This document shows, in pieces, positions 8,273 to 18,126 of a stretch of 64,000 bases of DNA. Position 1 is the stretch's first letter. Each line of letters starts with the position of its first letter. The notes below the pieces were generated by a model, which had not been told where the DNA came from, made no database searches, and saw only the letters and a program-made list of their open reading frames with translations. The stretch is from Devosia sediminis. Its GTDB lineage: Bacteria; Pseudomonadota; Alphaproteobacteria; Rhizobiales; Devosiaceae. A program made the translations under genes and the position numbers. Location of the stretch: assembly GCF_016411825.1 (NCBI RefSeq), contig NZ_JAEKMH010000003.1, positions 310,001 to 374,000 on the forward strand. Direction: 5' to 3'.

Positions 8273-10933
8273 TCAGCCCACTTGGGCCCAGGCCTTTTCG
8301 TGCAGAAAGTCTTCGAGCGCGTCGCGCGACATCGGGCGGGCAAAGGCATAGCCCTGGAGGATGTCGCAGCCCAGGTCGCGCAGGATCACCGCGTGTTCCA
8401 TGGTCTCGACCCCTTCGGCAACGATCTCGATATCCATGGACTTGCCGATATCGACGATGGAAGCCACGAGCTGGCGCTGCGCCGGCTCCTTGAGAATGGG
8501 CATGACCAATTGCCGGTCGATCTTGAGCCGGCGCGGATGCAGCTTCTGCAGCGATACGATCGACGCATAACCGGTGCCGAAATCGTCGATTTCGACGTCG
8601 ATGCCCAGCTCCTTGATCTGGTCGATATTCCAGGCGACGACGCCATCGCTTTCGTCGAGATAGATGCTTTCCACCAGCTCGAAGGCGAGCCGGCCCGGCT
8701 CCACCGGCAGGGCGCGGAGGCTCTCGATCAGGCCCTCGTCATGCAGGCGCTTGAGCGAGACATTGACCGAGGCGCGCGGCACGCAAAGGCCGAGCTTGTC
8801 CCAGCGGGCGAGATCGGCCAGCGTATGGTCGAGCACCAGGCGGTCGATCTGGGCCACCACGTTGAGCTCCTCGGCCACCGCCATGAAGCTGTCCGGGGTC
8901 TTGATCCCGTCCTTGGGGTGCTGCCAGCGGGCCAGCGCCTCGACGCCCACCAGTTCGAGCGTGCGGGCGCAGAACTGCGGCTGGTAATAGGGAATGAAGG
9001 CCTCCGCCTCGAGCCCCTTGAGCACCTCATCGGCGACGCGCTTGGTGTTGACCACTTCCGCCTGCAACGCCTCGGAGAAGAATTCATGCCGGTTGCGGCC
9101 CAGCGCCTTGGCCCGGTAGAGCGCGATATCGGCATTGACCAGCAATTGCTTGACGTCGATGTTGACCGCGCGTGACACGGCGACGCCAATGCTGACGCCG
9201 AAGCGACATTCATGCCCTTCATGCGAGGCCGGCCGGCGCATTTCGCGCACGATGCGGTCGGCAATGACGGTGAGGCGCGCATCGCTTGATCCGGCGCTGG
9301 AAACGATGACGAATTCGTCCCCGCCGATGCGGGCGACGAAGTCGGTTTCACGGCAATTGGCGCGCAGCACCTGGCTGGCATGGACCAGCATGGCGTCACC
9401 CGCTGCATGGCCCAGCGTATCGTTGATCTGCTTGAAGCGGTCGAGATCGATATGCAGGAGCGCGATGGAGCCGCTGCCGTGGTAGCCGTCGGCGGCGTGG
9501 CGCTTCAGCACTTCGTCGAGATAGCGCCGGTTGGGCAGGCCGGTCAGGCTGTCATGCAGCGCATTGTGCTCGATGCGAATGCGGGCCGCTTCCAACTCGT
9601 TGTTGCGCGCTTCCGCCTGCCGCTTGGCGCGGCGCAGGTCTTCGTTGAGCTCGACATCGCTGGTCACGTCCCAGTTGACGCCGATGACCCTGTCGGGCTG
9701 GCCGGGCTCCTGGAACAGCGCTCCGACCGAACGCACATGGCGCGTGCGGCCGTCGGGCGTCACCACCCGATAGTCCGATTCATAGCGGCCCCCGCCGATC
9801 ATCTCGCGGAAATTGGCTTCGGCGCGATCGCGGTCGTCGGGATGGAGGAGGGCGCGCCAATCGTCGTGGTTGCGGGTCTTGCCGTCGGCCCGCATGCCGT
9901 AAAGCGCATAGGTCTGGTCGTCCCAGGTTTGAAGACCGGTGGACATGTCCATTTCCCAGACGCCAATCTTGGACACGTCGAGTGCCAGGTTGAGCCGGCG
10001 CGTCAGCCGCGCCAACTGGCTTTCCCGTTCGCCTAGGGCGTGGATGTGTTCGTGCCGCTCGCGGATCATGCGGCTGGTGACGACGACGGGAAAAAGAATG
10101 AGAGCGGCGGCGCCCACGAGCATGCCGCGCAGTGCCCAGAGCGAGACCGGATTGCCGGACCAGCCCGATTTCGGAACGGCCGCGATCTGCCATTTGCCCG
10201 AGGGCAGCACGACATCGACGACCACCGGGCGCTCGCCGCTGAGATCGGGGCCGAAGAACCGCCGGCCTTCCTCGCCCGTGCCATCGTGGCCGGTGATGGA
10301 AATGCGCAGGCTCAGCAGCGGGTTGAAGAGCCCGCTTTGAAGATAGAGCCGGTCCACATCGACCACGGCCGAAACGATGCCCCAGAAACGGCGCTCGTGA
10401 CCTTCGCCGGTGAAGACTGGGAAGCGTCCGATAAAGCCGCGCCCGCCCTGCACCAGATCGACCGGCCCGGCAATGGAGAGCTTGCCCGTGGTTGCGACCT
10501 TTTCGACCGCTTCCCACTGGTTGGGCAGGTCGCGGTAATCGATCCCGATCACCGCCTCGTTGCCCTTGAGCGGATAGCTCATGCTCACCACGAGATCGGG
10601 CGCCGCCGCGACCGAACGCAACTGGCTTTTTTCCTCGAAAAGGTTGCTGACCAGCGCATCGTAGCGCTCCTGGTCCATGTCCGGCTCGGTGGCGATCACC
10701 GAAACCAGCCCTTTGACGAGCTGCACATTGCTCGAAATATTGCCTTCGAGCTTGGCGCGGATCACCGAAATCTGGTTGAGGGCCTCTGTCCGCAGCCGGT
10801 TCTCGGTGATCTGCTGGTTCTGCTGGTCGAGGAATATGCCGATGATCAGCATGGCCACCAGCGCCACCAGCACCGGCAGGACCATGGTGCGCCGCCAATC
10901 CCCGCGATGTGTGCCTGACCGAGTATCGACCAT
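8273..10933 (-). CDS. Membrane CHASE-PAS-GGDEF-EAL cyclic-di-GMP turnover protein
   Basis: This 886-residue protein has an N-terminal membrane helix (about 16-37), a periplasmic CHASE-type sensor (about 40-265), a second membrane helix (about 268-288), a PAS domain with C-terminal PAC motif (WRALLHPDDRDRAEANF, about 320-440), a GGDEF domain and an EAL domain. The diguanylate cyclase motif GGDEF is intact near residue 537. The phosphodiesterase residues also look intact: EALARW near 664, NVS, ELVES, DDFGTGYAS, LKIDR and AEGVE. Both activities are therefore possible, with the balance set by periplasmic input. It is transcribed alone; the 122 bases upstream separate it from mce. Confidence 0.92.
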   Translation of the reverse strand: MVDTRSGTHRGDWRRTMVLPVLVALVAMLIIGIFLDQQNQQITENRLRTEALNQISVIRAKLEGNISSNVQLVKGLVSVIATEPDMDQERYDALVSNLFEEKSQLRSVAAAPDLVVSMSYPLKGNEAVIGIDYRDLPNQWEAVEKVATTGKLSIAGPVDLVQGGRGFIGRFPVFTGEGHERRFWGIVSAVVDVDRLYLQSGLFNPLLSLRISITGHDGTGEEGRRFFGPDLSGERPVVVDVVLPSGKWQIAAVPKSGWSGNPVSLWALRGMLVGAAALILFPVVVTSRMIRERHEHIHALGERESQLARLTRRLNLALDVSKIGVWEMDMSTGLQTWDDQTYALYGMRADGKTRNHDDWRALLHPDDRDRAEANFREMIGGGRYESDYRVVTPDGRTRHVRSVGALFQEPGQPDRVIGVNWDVTSDVELNEDLRRAKRQAEARNNELEAARIRIEHNALHDSLTGLPNRRYLDEVLKRHAADGYHGSGSIALLHIDLDRFKQINDTLGHAAGDAMLVHASQVLRANCRETDFVARIGGDEFVIVSSAGSSDARLTVIADRIVREMRRPASHEGHECRFGVSIGVAVSRAVNIDVKQLLVNADIALYRAKALGRNRHEFFSEALQAEVVNTKRVADEVLKGLEAEAFIPYYQPQFCARTLELVGVEALARWQHPKDGIKTPDSFMAVAEELNVVAQIDRLVLDHTLADLARWDKLGLCVPRASVNVSLKRLHDEGLIESLRALPVEPGRLAFELVESIYLDESDGVVAWNIDQIKELGIDVEIDDFGTGYASIVSLQKLHPRRLKIDRQLVMPILKEPAQRQLVASIVDIGKSMDIEIVAEGVETMEHAVILRDLGCDILQGYAFARPMSRDALEDFLHEKAWAQVG

Positions 10934-11055
10934 CTTTGCCTGAGCGCCCCGACACCTTCTGTGTCAGCAGCAATACTAGGCGGCGAGGCGTTGATGAGTA
11001 CCTTACCGGTGGTCCAATGTGACAAATTGGTAAATGCGCGGCAAACGGGACGCGC

Positions 11056-11460
11056 CTAGACTTCTTCGAGTTCGATCAACGTCCCGAAAAAATCCTTTGG
11101 ATGGAGAAAGATCACCGGCCTGCCATGGGCGCCGATGCGCGGCTTGCCATCGCCCAGGATACGCGCACCCTCGGCCGTCAGCCGGGCTATTGCCGCTGAA
11201 AGATCGGGCACTTCGAAACAGACATGATGCATGCCGCCCGCCGGGTTCTTTTCCAGAAACGCGGCAATGGGCGAGGCTTCACCCAGGGGCTCGAGCAGCT
11301 CGACCTTGGTATTGCCGGTATCGACGAACACGACCGTCACCCCATGCTCGGGCAGAGCCTGCGGCGCCCCGACACTGGCGCCGAGCTGGTCGCGATACTT
11401 TGCGGCGGCAACGGCGAGGTCGGGTACGGCGATGGCAATATGGTTGAGCCGGCCGATCAT
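11056..11460 (-). CDS. mce: Methylmalonyl-CoA epimerase
   Basis: The 134-residue VOC-fold enzyme begins MIGRLNHIAIAVPDL and shows the metal-binding pattern of epimerases: His in the first strand, HHVCFEVPD in the middle and a Glu close to the C-terminus (FGTLIELEEV). It interconverts (S)- and (R)-methylmalonyl-CoA, linking propionyl-CoA carboxylase to the mutase encoded upstream. An ATG at 11481 overlaps the mutase stop, but the ATG at 11460 has GGAAGG 7 bases upstream and gives the usual family N-terminus, so I chose it. It is the last gene of the pccB-pccA-scpA-mce series. Confidence 0.9.
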   Translation of the reverse strand: MIGRLNHIAIAVPDLAVAAAKYRDQLGASVGAPQALPEHGVTVVFVDTGNTKVELLEPLGEASPIAAFLEKNPAGGMHHVCFEVPDLSAAIARLTAEGARILGDGKPRIGAHGRPVIFLHPKDFFGTLIELEEV

Positions 11461-11477
11461 GAGGGGGCCTTCCAAAC

Positions 11478-13592
11478 TCATCGATTGCTCAGCCTTCCCT
11501 CGATCTCGTTCAGCACCGAGAAGGCGGCGTCGAGCACGTTGGTGCCGGGCCCGAAGATCGCCGCGACACCTGCCGCATAGAGGAAGTCGTAGTCCGGTTC
11601 GGGAATGACCCCGCCCACCACCACGGTGACCTCGCCGAGATCGCGATCGCGCAGCGCCGCGATCAGTTCGGGAACCAGCGTCTTGTGGCCGGCGGCGAGC
11701 GACGAGACCCCCACCGCATCCACCTTAAATGTATCCGCATGCGCAGCCACTTCGGGCGCGGTCTCGAACAGGTCGCCCATATGAACGACGAAGCCCAGAT
11801 CGGCAAAGGCCGAGGCGATGATCTTGGCGCCGCGATCATGCCCATCCTGCCCCATCTTGGCGATGAAGATGGAGGGCGCGCGGCCGCGCGCGGCCTTGAA
11901 GGCCGAGATACGGTCGACCACCGAGGCCAGTTGCGGGTCGTCGCCATACCCACCGGCATAGACGCCCGAAATCACCCTGGTGACGGCGCGGTGGCGGCCG
12001 AACACGTCTTCCAGGGCCAGCGAAATCTCGCCCAGCGTGGCGCGGGCCCGGGCCGCTTCCACCGCGGCGGCAAGGAGGTTGCCCTCGTCCTTGGCCGCGA
12101 ATTCGCGCAATCCCGCCAGCATGGACTGGCACTTGGCCTCGTCGCGCGTGGCGCGGATGCGCTCGAGCTGGGCGATCTGCTCGGCCCGCACTTTGGCATT
12201 GTCGATCTCGCGGACCTCGATCTTTTCCTCGGCCTCGACCCGGTAGCGATTGACGCCGACGATCACGTCCTCGCCCCGGTCCACCCGCGCCTGCCGGAGC
12301 GCCGCGGCCTGTTCGATGGCCAGTTTCGGGCCGCCGGACTGCACAAAGGCGGTCATGCCGCCCTGCGATTCAGCTTCTTCGATCAGCTTACGCGCCCCGG
12401 CGACCAGCTCCGCCGTCAGCGCCTCGATGTAGTAGGAGCCGCCCAGCGGGTCGACGACGTCGGTAATGCGCGATTCATGCTGCAGGATAAGCTGGGTATT
12501 GCGGGCGATGCGGCTCGAAAACTCGGTGGGCAGCGCAATGGCTTCGTCAAAAGAATTGGTATGCAGCGACTGCGTGCCTCCCAGCGTAGCGGCCAGCGCC
12601 TCGATCGTGGTGCGCACGATATTGTTGTGCGGGTCCTGCTCTGTCAGCGACACGCCGGACGTCTGGCAATGGGTGCGCAGCATCTTGGAACGCGGGTCTT
12701 TGGCGCCGAGATCGGTCACGATCTGGCTCCACAGCTGCCGCGCGGCGCGCAGTTTCGCGACTTCGAGGAAGAAGTTCATGCCGATGCCGAAAAAGAAGCT
12801 GAGGCGCCCGGCAAAGGCGTCGATATCGAGCCCGCGCGCCTGGGCGGCGCGCACATAATCCATGCCGTCGGCCAACGTATAGGCCAGCTCCTGCACCGCT
12901 GTCGCCCCGGCCTCGTGCATGTGGTAGCCCGAGATCGAGATCGAGTTGAAGCGCGGCATGTGCTCGGCCGTATGGGCGATGATGTCGCCCACGATCCGCA
13001 TCGATGGCTCGGGCGGATAGATATAGGTGTTGCGGACCATGAACTCCTTGAGAATGTCGTTCTGGATGGTCCCCTCGAGCTGATCCTGCCGCACGCCCTG
13101 TTCCTCGGCGGCGACAATGAACATGGCGAGTACCGGAATGACCGCGCCATTCATGGTCATCGAGACGCTCATCTGGTCGAGCGGAATGCCGTCGAACAGC
13201 ACCTTCATGTCCTCGACACTGTCGATCGCGACGCCGGCCTTGCCGACATCGCCGACGACGCGCGGATGATCGCTGTCATAGCCGCGATGGGTGGCAAGGT
13301 CGAAAGCCACCGATAGGCCCTTCTGTCCCTTTTCCAGAGCCTGACGATAAAAGGCGTTACTTTCGCGTGCGGTCGAGAAGCCGGCATACTGGCGGATGGT
13401 CCATGGCCGGTTGGCATACATGGTCGCCCGCACGCCACGGGTGAACGGCTCCGCGCCGGGCACTTCCGAGCCTTCCCCGAAGTAGACCGGTTTCACGCCG
13501 ATGCCGCCATAGTCGCGGTCAAGCGAGGACAGCGGCGTATCGCGGAGTTCGTGCTGGGCGAGGGCGGCCCATTTGTCGTGACTATCGGACAT
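11478..13592 (-). CDS. scpA: Adenosylcobalamin-dependent methylmalonyl-CoA mutase, single-chain type
   Basis: This 704-residue enzyme has the catalytic barrel ([20 protein letters not shown] and the [16 protein letters not shown] active-site segment) and a C-terminal B12-binding domain with the base-off DGHDRG motif near residue 580. It converts (R)-methylmalonyl-CoA to succinyl-CoA. Length and continuity match the single-polypeptide homodimeric form. The start at 13592 ([13 protein letters not shown]) has AGGA 8 bases upstream. In-frame codons further upstream read through the repeat element and are not protein-like. Its stop overlaps or abuts mce. Confidence 0.93.
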   Translation of the reverse strand: MSDSHDKWAALAQHELRDTPLSSLDRDYGGIGVKPVYFGEGSEVPGAEPFTRGVRATMYANRPWTIRQYAGFSTARESNAFYRQALEKGQKGLSVAFDLATHRGYDSDHPRVVGDVGKAGVAIDSVEDMKVLFDGIPLDQMSVSMTMNGAVIPVLAMFIVAAEEQGVRQDQLEGTIQNDILKEFMVRNTYIYPPEPSMRIVGDIIAHTAEHMPRFNSISISGYHMHEAGATAVQELAYTLADGMDYVRAAQARGLDIDAFAGRLSFFFGIGMNFFLEVAKLRAARQLWSQIVTDLGAKDPRSKMLRTHCQTSGVSLTEQDPHNNIVRTTIEALAATLGGTQSLHTNSFDEAIALPTEFSSRIARNTQLILQHESRITDVVDPLGGSYYIEALTAELVAGARKLIEEAESQGGMTAFVQSGGPKLAIEQAAALRQARVDRGEDVIVGVNRYRVEAEEKIEVREIDNAKVRAEQIAQLERIRATRDEAKCQSMLAGLREFAAKDEGNLLAAAVEAARARATLGEISLALEDVFGRHRAVTRVISGVYAGGYGDDPQLASVVDRISAFKAARGRAPSIFIAKMGQDGHDRGAKIIASAFADLGFVVHMGDLFETAPEVAAHADTFKVDAVGVSSLAAGHKTLVPELIAALRDRDLGEVTVVVGGVIPEPDYDFLYAAGVAAIFGPGTNVLDAAFSVLNEIEGRLSNR

Positions 13593-13626
13593 GGGCGACA
13601 TCCTGAGCGAGAGCCACGTTCCTGCC

Positions 13627-13753
13627 CACCCTCCCCCTTGAGGGGAGGGTAGTGCAGCTAGGCGCCTTGCGCCGTAGCGGAACTGGGGAGGGGGTGGCCA
13701 TGTGGCCCACTGACCGACCCCCACCCTCGATCCCTCCCCTCAAGGGGGAGGGA
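13627..13753. repeat. Paired inverted G/C-rich intergenic element, family 1 copy
   Basis: The outer hairpin (CCCTCCCCCTTGAGGGGAGGG) is followed by GCAGCTAGGCGCCTTGCGCCGTAG and GGGGAGGGGGTGG. After about 20 bases the inverted right half ACCCCCACCCTCGATCCCTC runs to a second outer hairpin. It lies between pccA and the mutase, within what looks like one transcription unit, so it would be transcribed and form strong RNA hairpins there. Confidence 0.75.
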
Positions 13754-13787
13754 GGCGAAGGAGACGGGGCTTCCATGTGAGCCATCA

Positions 13788-15770
13788 TCACACCGCCTCG
13801 AATTCCAGCATCACCGCATCCACCGCCAGCACGGCGCCGGGGGCGACATGCACCTTGCTGACCCGCGCCCGCTTCTGCGCCTTGAGCACGTTTTCCATCT
13901 TCATCGCTTCGACAATGGCGAGGGTCTGTCCGTCCTCGACCACGTCGCCTTCCCGGACATCGACGCGCACCACCTGGCCCGGCATCGGGCAGAGCAGGAA
14001 GCGGCTCATGTCCGGCGGCACTTTGACCGGCATATGTTTGAGATACTGTGCGATATGGGGCCGCAGCACGAGCACCTTCCGATCGGCGCCGCGATAGCGG
14101 ATGCGGAAGCCCGAGCCTGTCGGCTCGACCTTGAGCACGGCATTGCGGCCGCCCGACCAATCGAGATGGGCGATCGTGTCACCCGGCTGCCAGGTAAGGC
14201 GCACCGCCTCTGAGCGCCAGTCGAGGTCGACCAGCGTATCGAGTCCATGCTGATGCAGAACCACGGTCTCGGCCTTGTCGCCGATCTGCACATGCCATTG
14301 GCTCTCCGACTCGACGCCCAGCCGACGCGCCTCGCGGCGCGCCATCAGGAGGGCGGCGCCGGCTACCACATCGACATGATGCTCCTCGCTGAGTTCGGCG
14401 CCCGCAAACCCCTCGGGAAACTCTTCGGCGATATAGCCCGTGGTCAGCCGCCCCTCGCGGAACCGCGTCTGCTCCATCACGGCCGAGAGGAAGGGCAGGT
14501 TATTGCCCACGCCCTCGACTTCAAACGTATCCAGTGCCACGGCCATGGCATCCACGGCCTCGATGCGCGTCGGCGCCCAGGTGCAGAGTTTTGCGATCAT
14601 CGGATCGTAGAAGGTGGAAATCTCGCCGCCTTCAAAGACGCCGGTATCGTTGCGCACCACCAAGGTGTCCGAGGCGCTTTCCGCTGGCGGCCGGTAGCGC
14701 GTCAGCCGCCCGGTCGAGGGCAGGAAATTGCGATAGGGGTCTTCGGCATAGAGTCTCGACTCGATGGCCCAGCCGTCGCGGCGCACCTCGTCCTGGCTCA
14801 GCGGCAGTTTCTCGGCATTGGCCACGCGCAGCATCAGCTCCACGAGGTCCAGTCCGGTGATCAGCTCAGTCACCGGATGCTCGACCTGCAGCCGCGTATT
14901 CATCTCGAGGAAATAGAAATTGCGGTCCTTGTCGACGATGAATTCCACCGTCCCGGCGCTCTGATAGCCAACGGCTTTGGCGAGGGCCACCGACTGCTCG
15001 CCCATGGCTTTTCGCGTCGCCTCGTCGAGGAAGGCCGAGGGCGCTTCCTCGATCACCTTCTGGTTGCGCCGCTGGATCGAGCATTCGCGCTCGTTGAGAT
15101 AGAGCGCATTGCCATGCGCGTCGGCAATCAACTGGATTTCGATATGGCGCGGCTCGGTGACGAACTTTTCGATGAAGATGCGATCATCACCAAATGAACT
15201 CGCCGCTTCGGACTTCGACCGCTCAAAGCCCTCGCGCGCCTCTGCGTCATTCCACGCGATGCGCATGCCCTTGCCGCCGCCGCCCGCCGACGCCTTGATC
15301 ATCACCGGATAGCCGATCGACTGCGCGATGGTCACCGCATGCTCGGCATCATCGATCAGACCCATATGCCCGGGCACAGTCGACACACCCGCCTCGGCAG
15401 CGATCTTCTTGGACGTGATCTTGTCGCCCATGGCCTCGATGGCTTTTTGCGGCGGGCCGACAAAGATGATGCCGGCGGCTTCCAGCGCCTCGGCAAACCT
15501 AGGGTTCTCCGAAAGAAACCCATAGCCCGGATGCACCGCCTGAGCCCCGGTCTCCCGGCAAGCGGCAATGATCTTGTCGATCTGCAGATACGAGTCCTTG
15601 GCCGGCGACGCTCCGATATGCACGGCCTCATCAGCCATCCGCACATGCAGCGCCTCGCGGTCGGCATCGGAATAAACGGCGACAGTGGCAATGCCCATCT
15701 TCCGGGCCGTCTTGATGACCCGACAGGCGATTTCACCCCGGTTGGCGATGAGGAGTTTGGTGATGCTCAT
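13788..15770 (-). CDS. pccA: Propionyl/acetyl-CoA carboxylase alpha subunit (biotin carboxylase plus BCCP)
   Basis: The 660-residue subunit has a biotin carboxylase domain (LLIANRGEIACRVIKTARKM at the N-terminus, ATP-grasp glycine loop SAGGGGKGMRI), the BT linker domain and a C-terminal biotinyl domain. The biotin-accepting lysine is in EAMKMENV near residue 622. It carboxylates biotin with bicarbonate and ATP for transfer by PccB. Length matches rhizobial PccA. It lies 10 bases after pccB on the same strand and is followed by the mutase and epimerase genes, which fixes propionyl-CoA as the likely substrate. Confidence 0.94.
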   Translation of the reverse strand: MSITKLLIANRGEIACRVIKTARKMGIATVAVYSDADREALHVRMADEAVHIGASPAKDSYLQIDKIIAACRETGAQAVHPGYGFLSENPRFAEALEAAGIIFVGPPQKAIEAMGDKITSKKIAAEAGVSTVPGHMGLIDDAEHAVTIAQSIGYPVMIKASAGGGGKGMRIAWNDAEAREGFERSKSEAASSFGDDRIFIEKFVTEPRHIEIQLIADAHGNALYLNERECSIQRRNQKVIEEAPSAFLDEATRKAMGEQSVALAKAVGYQSAGTVEFIVDKDRNFYFLEMNTRLQVEHPVTELITGLDLVELMLRVANAEKLPLSQDEVRRDGWAIESRLYAEDPYRNFLPSTGRLTRYRPPAESASDTLVVRNDTGVFEGGEISTFYDPMIAKLCTWAPTRIEAVDAMAVALDTFEVEGVGNNLPFLSAVMEQTRFREGRLTTGYIAEEFPEGFAGAELSEEHHVDVVAGAALLMARREARRLGVESESQWHVQIGDKAETVVLHQHGLDTLVDLDWRSEAVRLTWQPGDTIAHLDWSGGRNAVLKVEPTGSGFRIRYRGADRKVLVLRPHIAQYLKHMPVKVPPDMSRFLLCPMPGQVVRVDVREGDVVEDGQTLAIVEAMKMENVLKAQKRARVSKVHVAPGAVLAVDAVMLEFEAV

Positions 15771-15780
15771 GTGTCGCCCC

Positions 15781-17313
15781 TCACAACGGAATATTGTCGT
15801 GCTTCTTCTTCGGCCCCAGCACGCTCTTGTGCCGGAGGGTCGAAAAGGCCCGGATCACCCGCCGCCGCGTTCCATGCGGCATAATCACGTCGTCGATAAA
15901 CCCGCGTTCGGCGGCGACGAAGGGATTGGCGAAGCGGGCTTCGTAGTCGGCGGTACGCTGGGCGATTTTCTCCTTGTCGCCTAGTTCCGAGCGATAGAGG
16001 ATTTCCGTCGCGCCCTTGGCGCCCATCACGGCGATTTCGGCCGAGGGCCAGGCATAGTTGACGTCGGCCTTGATATGTTTTGAGGCCATCACGTCATAGG
16101 CGCCGCCATAGGCTTTGCGGGTGATGACCGTCACCAGCGGCACGGTCGCTTCCGAATAGGCGAACAACAGCTTGGCGCCATGCTTGATGATGCCGCCATA
16201 TTCCTGCGCCACGCCGGGTAGGAACCCGGGCACGTCAACAAAGGTCAGGATCGGGATTTCAAAACTGTCGCAGAAGCGGATGAAGCGCGCGGCTTTCTTT
16301 GAGGCATTGATATCGAGGCACCCGGCCAGCACCAGCGGCTGATTGGCGACGACGCCCACGGTTTCGCCGTTGAGCCGGATGAAGCCGACCAGGATATTGC
16401 CCGCGTGGTTCTTCTGGATTTCGAGGAAATCGCCCTCGTCGGCCACCGTGGTGATGACCTCGTGCATGTCATAGGGCTTGTTGGCGCTGTCAGGAATGAT
16501 GGTGTCGAGCTTGTCGTCGCGCCGGTCGATCGGGTCATGGGTCACGACGCGCGGCGGCTTCTGCCCGGCGGCCAGCGGCAGATAGGCAAAGAGCCGTCGC
16601 ACTTCGAGCAGGGTTTCGATGTCATTGGCGAAGGCCGCGTCGGCCACCGACGAGATTTTCGTATGCGTCGAGGCGCCCCCCAGCTCTTCCTGAGTGACAG
16701 TCTCATTGGTGACGGTTTTGACCACATCCGGTCCGGTCACGAACATGTAGCTCGTATCCTCGACCATATAGATGAAGTCGGTCATGGCGGGCGAATAGAC
16801 CGCGCCACCGGCACATGGGCCCATGATCACCGAAATCTGCGGAATGGCGCCCGAGGCCTGCACATTGCGCCAGAACACGTCGGCGTAGCCACCGAGAGAC
16901 GCGACACCTTCCTGAATGCGCGCACCACCGGAATCATTGAGGCCGATGACAGGCGCGCCATTCTGCATGGCGAGATCCATGATCTTGCAGATCTTCTTGG
17001 CATGAGTTTCCGAGAGCGAGCCGCCGAAGACGGTGAAATCCTGGCTGAAAACGTAAACCAGCCGCCCCTCGATCGTGCCCCAGCCGGTGACCACGCCATC
17101 GCCTGGAATGATGGTCTTTTCCATGCCGAAATCCGTCGCCCGATGGGTGACGAACATGTCGTATTCTTCGAAACTACCGGGATCGAGCAGCACGTCGAGC
17201 CGCTCGCGTGCGGTCAGCTTGCCCTTGGCGTGCTGCGTATCGATGCGCTTCTGCCCGCCGCCCTGCCGCGCCTCCTCGCGCCGTGTTTCCAGGGCGGAAA
17301 TGATCGTCTGCAT
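15781..17313 (-). CDS. pccB: Propionyl-CoA carboxylase beta subunit (carboxyltransferase)
   Basis: The 510-residue carboxyltransferase carries the two crotonase-like halves: the N-terminal half with [19 protein letters not shown] and [19 protein letters not shown], the C-terminal half with [21 protein letters not shown] and [15 protein letters not shown]. It transfers the carboxyl group from biotin to propionyl-CoA to give (S)-methylmalonyl-CoA. The start at 17313 ([12 protein letters not shown]) has GGGAGG 8 bases upstream and gives the standard length. It is the first gene of the propionate block, and a TTTGAC/GTCAAA inverted repeat precedes it. Confidence 0.95.
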   Translation of the reverse strand: MQTIISALETRREEARQGGGQKRIDTQHAKGKLTARERLDVLLDPGSFEEYDMFVTHRATDFGMEKTIIPGDGVVTGWGTIEGRLVYVFSQDFTVFGGSLSETHAKKICKIMDLAMQNGAPVIGLNDSGGARIQEGVASLGGYADVFWRNVQASGAIPQISVIMGPCAGGAVYSPAMTDFIYMVEDTSYMFVTGPDVVKTVTNETVTQEELGGASTHTKISSVADAAFANDIETLLEVRRLFAYLPLAAGQKPPRVVTHDPIDRRDDKLDTIIPDSANKPYDMHEVITTVADEGDFLEIQKNHAGNILVGFIRLNGETVGVVANQPLVLAGCLDINASKKAARFIRFCDSFEIPILTFVDVPGFLPGVAQEYGGIIKHGAKLLFAYSEATVPLVTVITRKAYGGAYDVMASKHIKADVNYAWPSAEIAVMGAKGATEILYRSELGDKEKIAQRTADYEARFANPFVAAERGFIDDVIMPHGTRRRVIRAFSTLRHKSVLGPKKKHDNIPL

Positions 17314-17340
17314 GGGCTGGCCTCCCGCTGCCTCTTGTTT

Positions 17341-17358
17341 TTTGACCGGACAGTCAAA
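17341..17358. promoter_or_regulatory. Inverted repeat upstream of pccB, candidate operator
   Basis: TTTGAC-CGGACA-GTCAAA lies 28-45 bases before the pccB start. The arms are perfect and the centre is partly symmetric. TetR-type repressors of acyl-CoA metabolism often bind sites of this style, but the regulator is not identified here. Confidence 0.35.
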
Positions 17359-17402
17359 TCCGAGATTGGCGGGAACGGGCGCAAAAGGCAAATGGCTTCC
17401 GC

Positions 17403-17957
17403 TCAGCCGGGCTCGAAATCCGGACCCAGATCGGCAACCGGCGCCATCCCGGCGGCGAAGCGCTTTGCATTGGCGACATAGCGGTCCGCCGAGGCGGCAA
17501 GGGCGGCCTCGCCTTCGCTGTCGATCTGCCTGACGATTTTTGCGGGAGCACCCACGACCAGGGAATTGTCGGGGATCACCTTGCCTTCGGTCACCAGCGC
17601 ATTGGCGCCGACGAGGCAGTTCTTTCCGATCACGGCGCCGTTGAGCACGGTGGCGCCCATGCCGATCAGCGTATTGTCGCCAATGCTGCAGCCATGGACG
17701 ATGGCGGCGTGCCCCACGGTGACATTCTCGCCGATGGTGAGCGGAAAACCCTTGTCGGTATGGAGCACGCAGTTTTCCTGGATATTGCTGCGCGCGCCGA
17801 TGCTGATGGTCTCGATGTCTCCGCGCGCCACGACACCGAACCAGATGCCGACCTCGGCCCCGACCACCACATCACCCACGATGACAGCCGTCGGCGCGAT
17901 CCAGCCGACGCCGGGATCAATGCGGGGCGCGATGTCGTCGAGGGCGTATAGGGGCAT
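17403..17957 (-). CDS. Gamma-class carbonic anhydrase-like left-handed beta-helix protein
   Basis: The 184-residue protein is built of hexapeptide repeats ([37 protein letters not shown]) with a C-terminal alpha helix, the trimeric left-handed beta-helix fold. It has the histidines expected for the gamma-carbonic-anhydrase zinc site: NCVLHTD and [10 protein letters not shown]. YrdA/PaaY-like proteins of this group have either carbonic anhydrase or thioesterase/acyltransferase activity, so the biochemical call is open. It ends 89 bases before pccB on the same strand. Supply of bicarbonate to the biotin carboxylase is an attractive but unproven role. Confidence 0.8.
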   Translation of the reverse strand: MPLYALDDIAPRIDPGVGWIAPTAVIVGDVVVGAEVGIWFGVVARGDIETISIGARSNIQENCVLHTDKGFPLTIGENVTVGHAAIVHGCSIGDNTLIGMGATVLNGAVIGKNCLVGANALVTEGKVIPDNSLVVGAPAKIVRQIDSEGEAALAASADRYVANAKRFAAGMAPVADLGPDFEPG

Positions 17958-18017
17958 GGTGGGGGTCTCCTCGGGGAGAGGCTAGCGGCTGGGCTCATGG
18001 AGTTCAACAAACACGGC

Positions 18018-18102
18018 GTCACCCTCGGGCTTGACCCGAGGGCACTTCACTTGCCAATGCCGCCACAAGTGCAACCCCCTCGGGTCAAGCCCGAGGGTGA
18101 CG
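18018..18102. repeat. Palindromic intergenic element, family 2 copy
   Basis: GTCACCCTCGGGCTTGACCC at the left and the inverted CCCTCGGGTCAAGCCCGAGG at the right are closed by GTCACC/GGTGAC ends, with about 30 bases between. It occupies the 169-base gap downstream of selO. Confidence 0.8.
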
Positions 18103-18126
18103 ACCTGTGCATATGTGGGACAAAGC

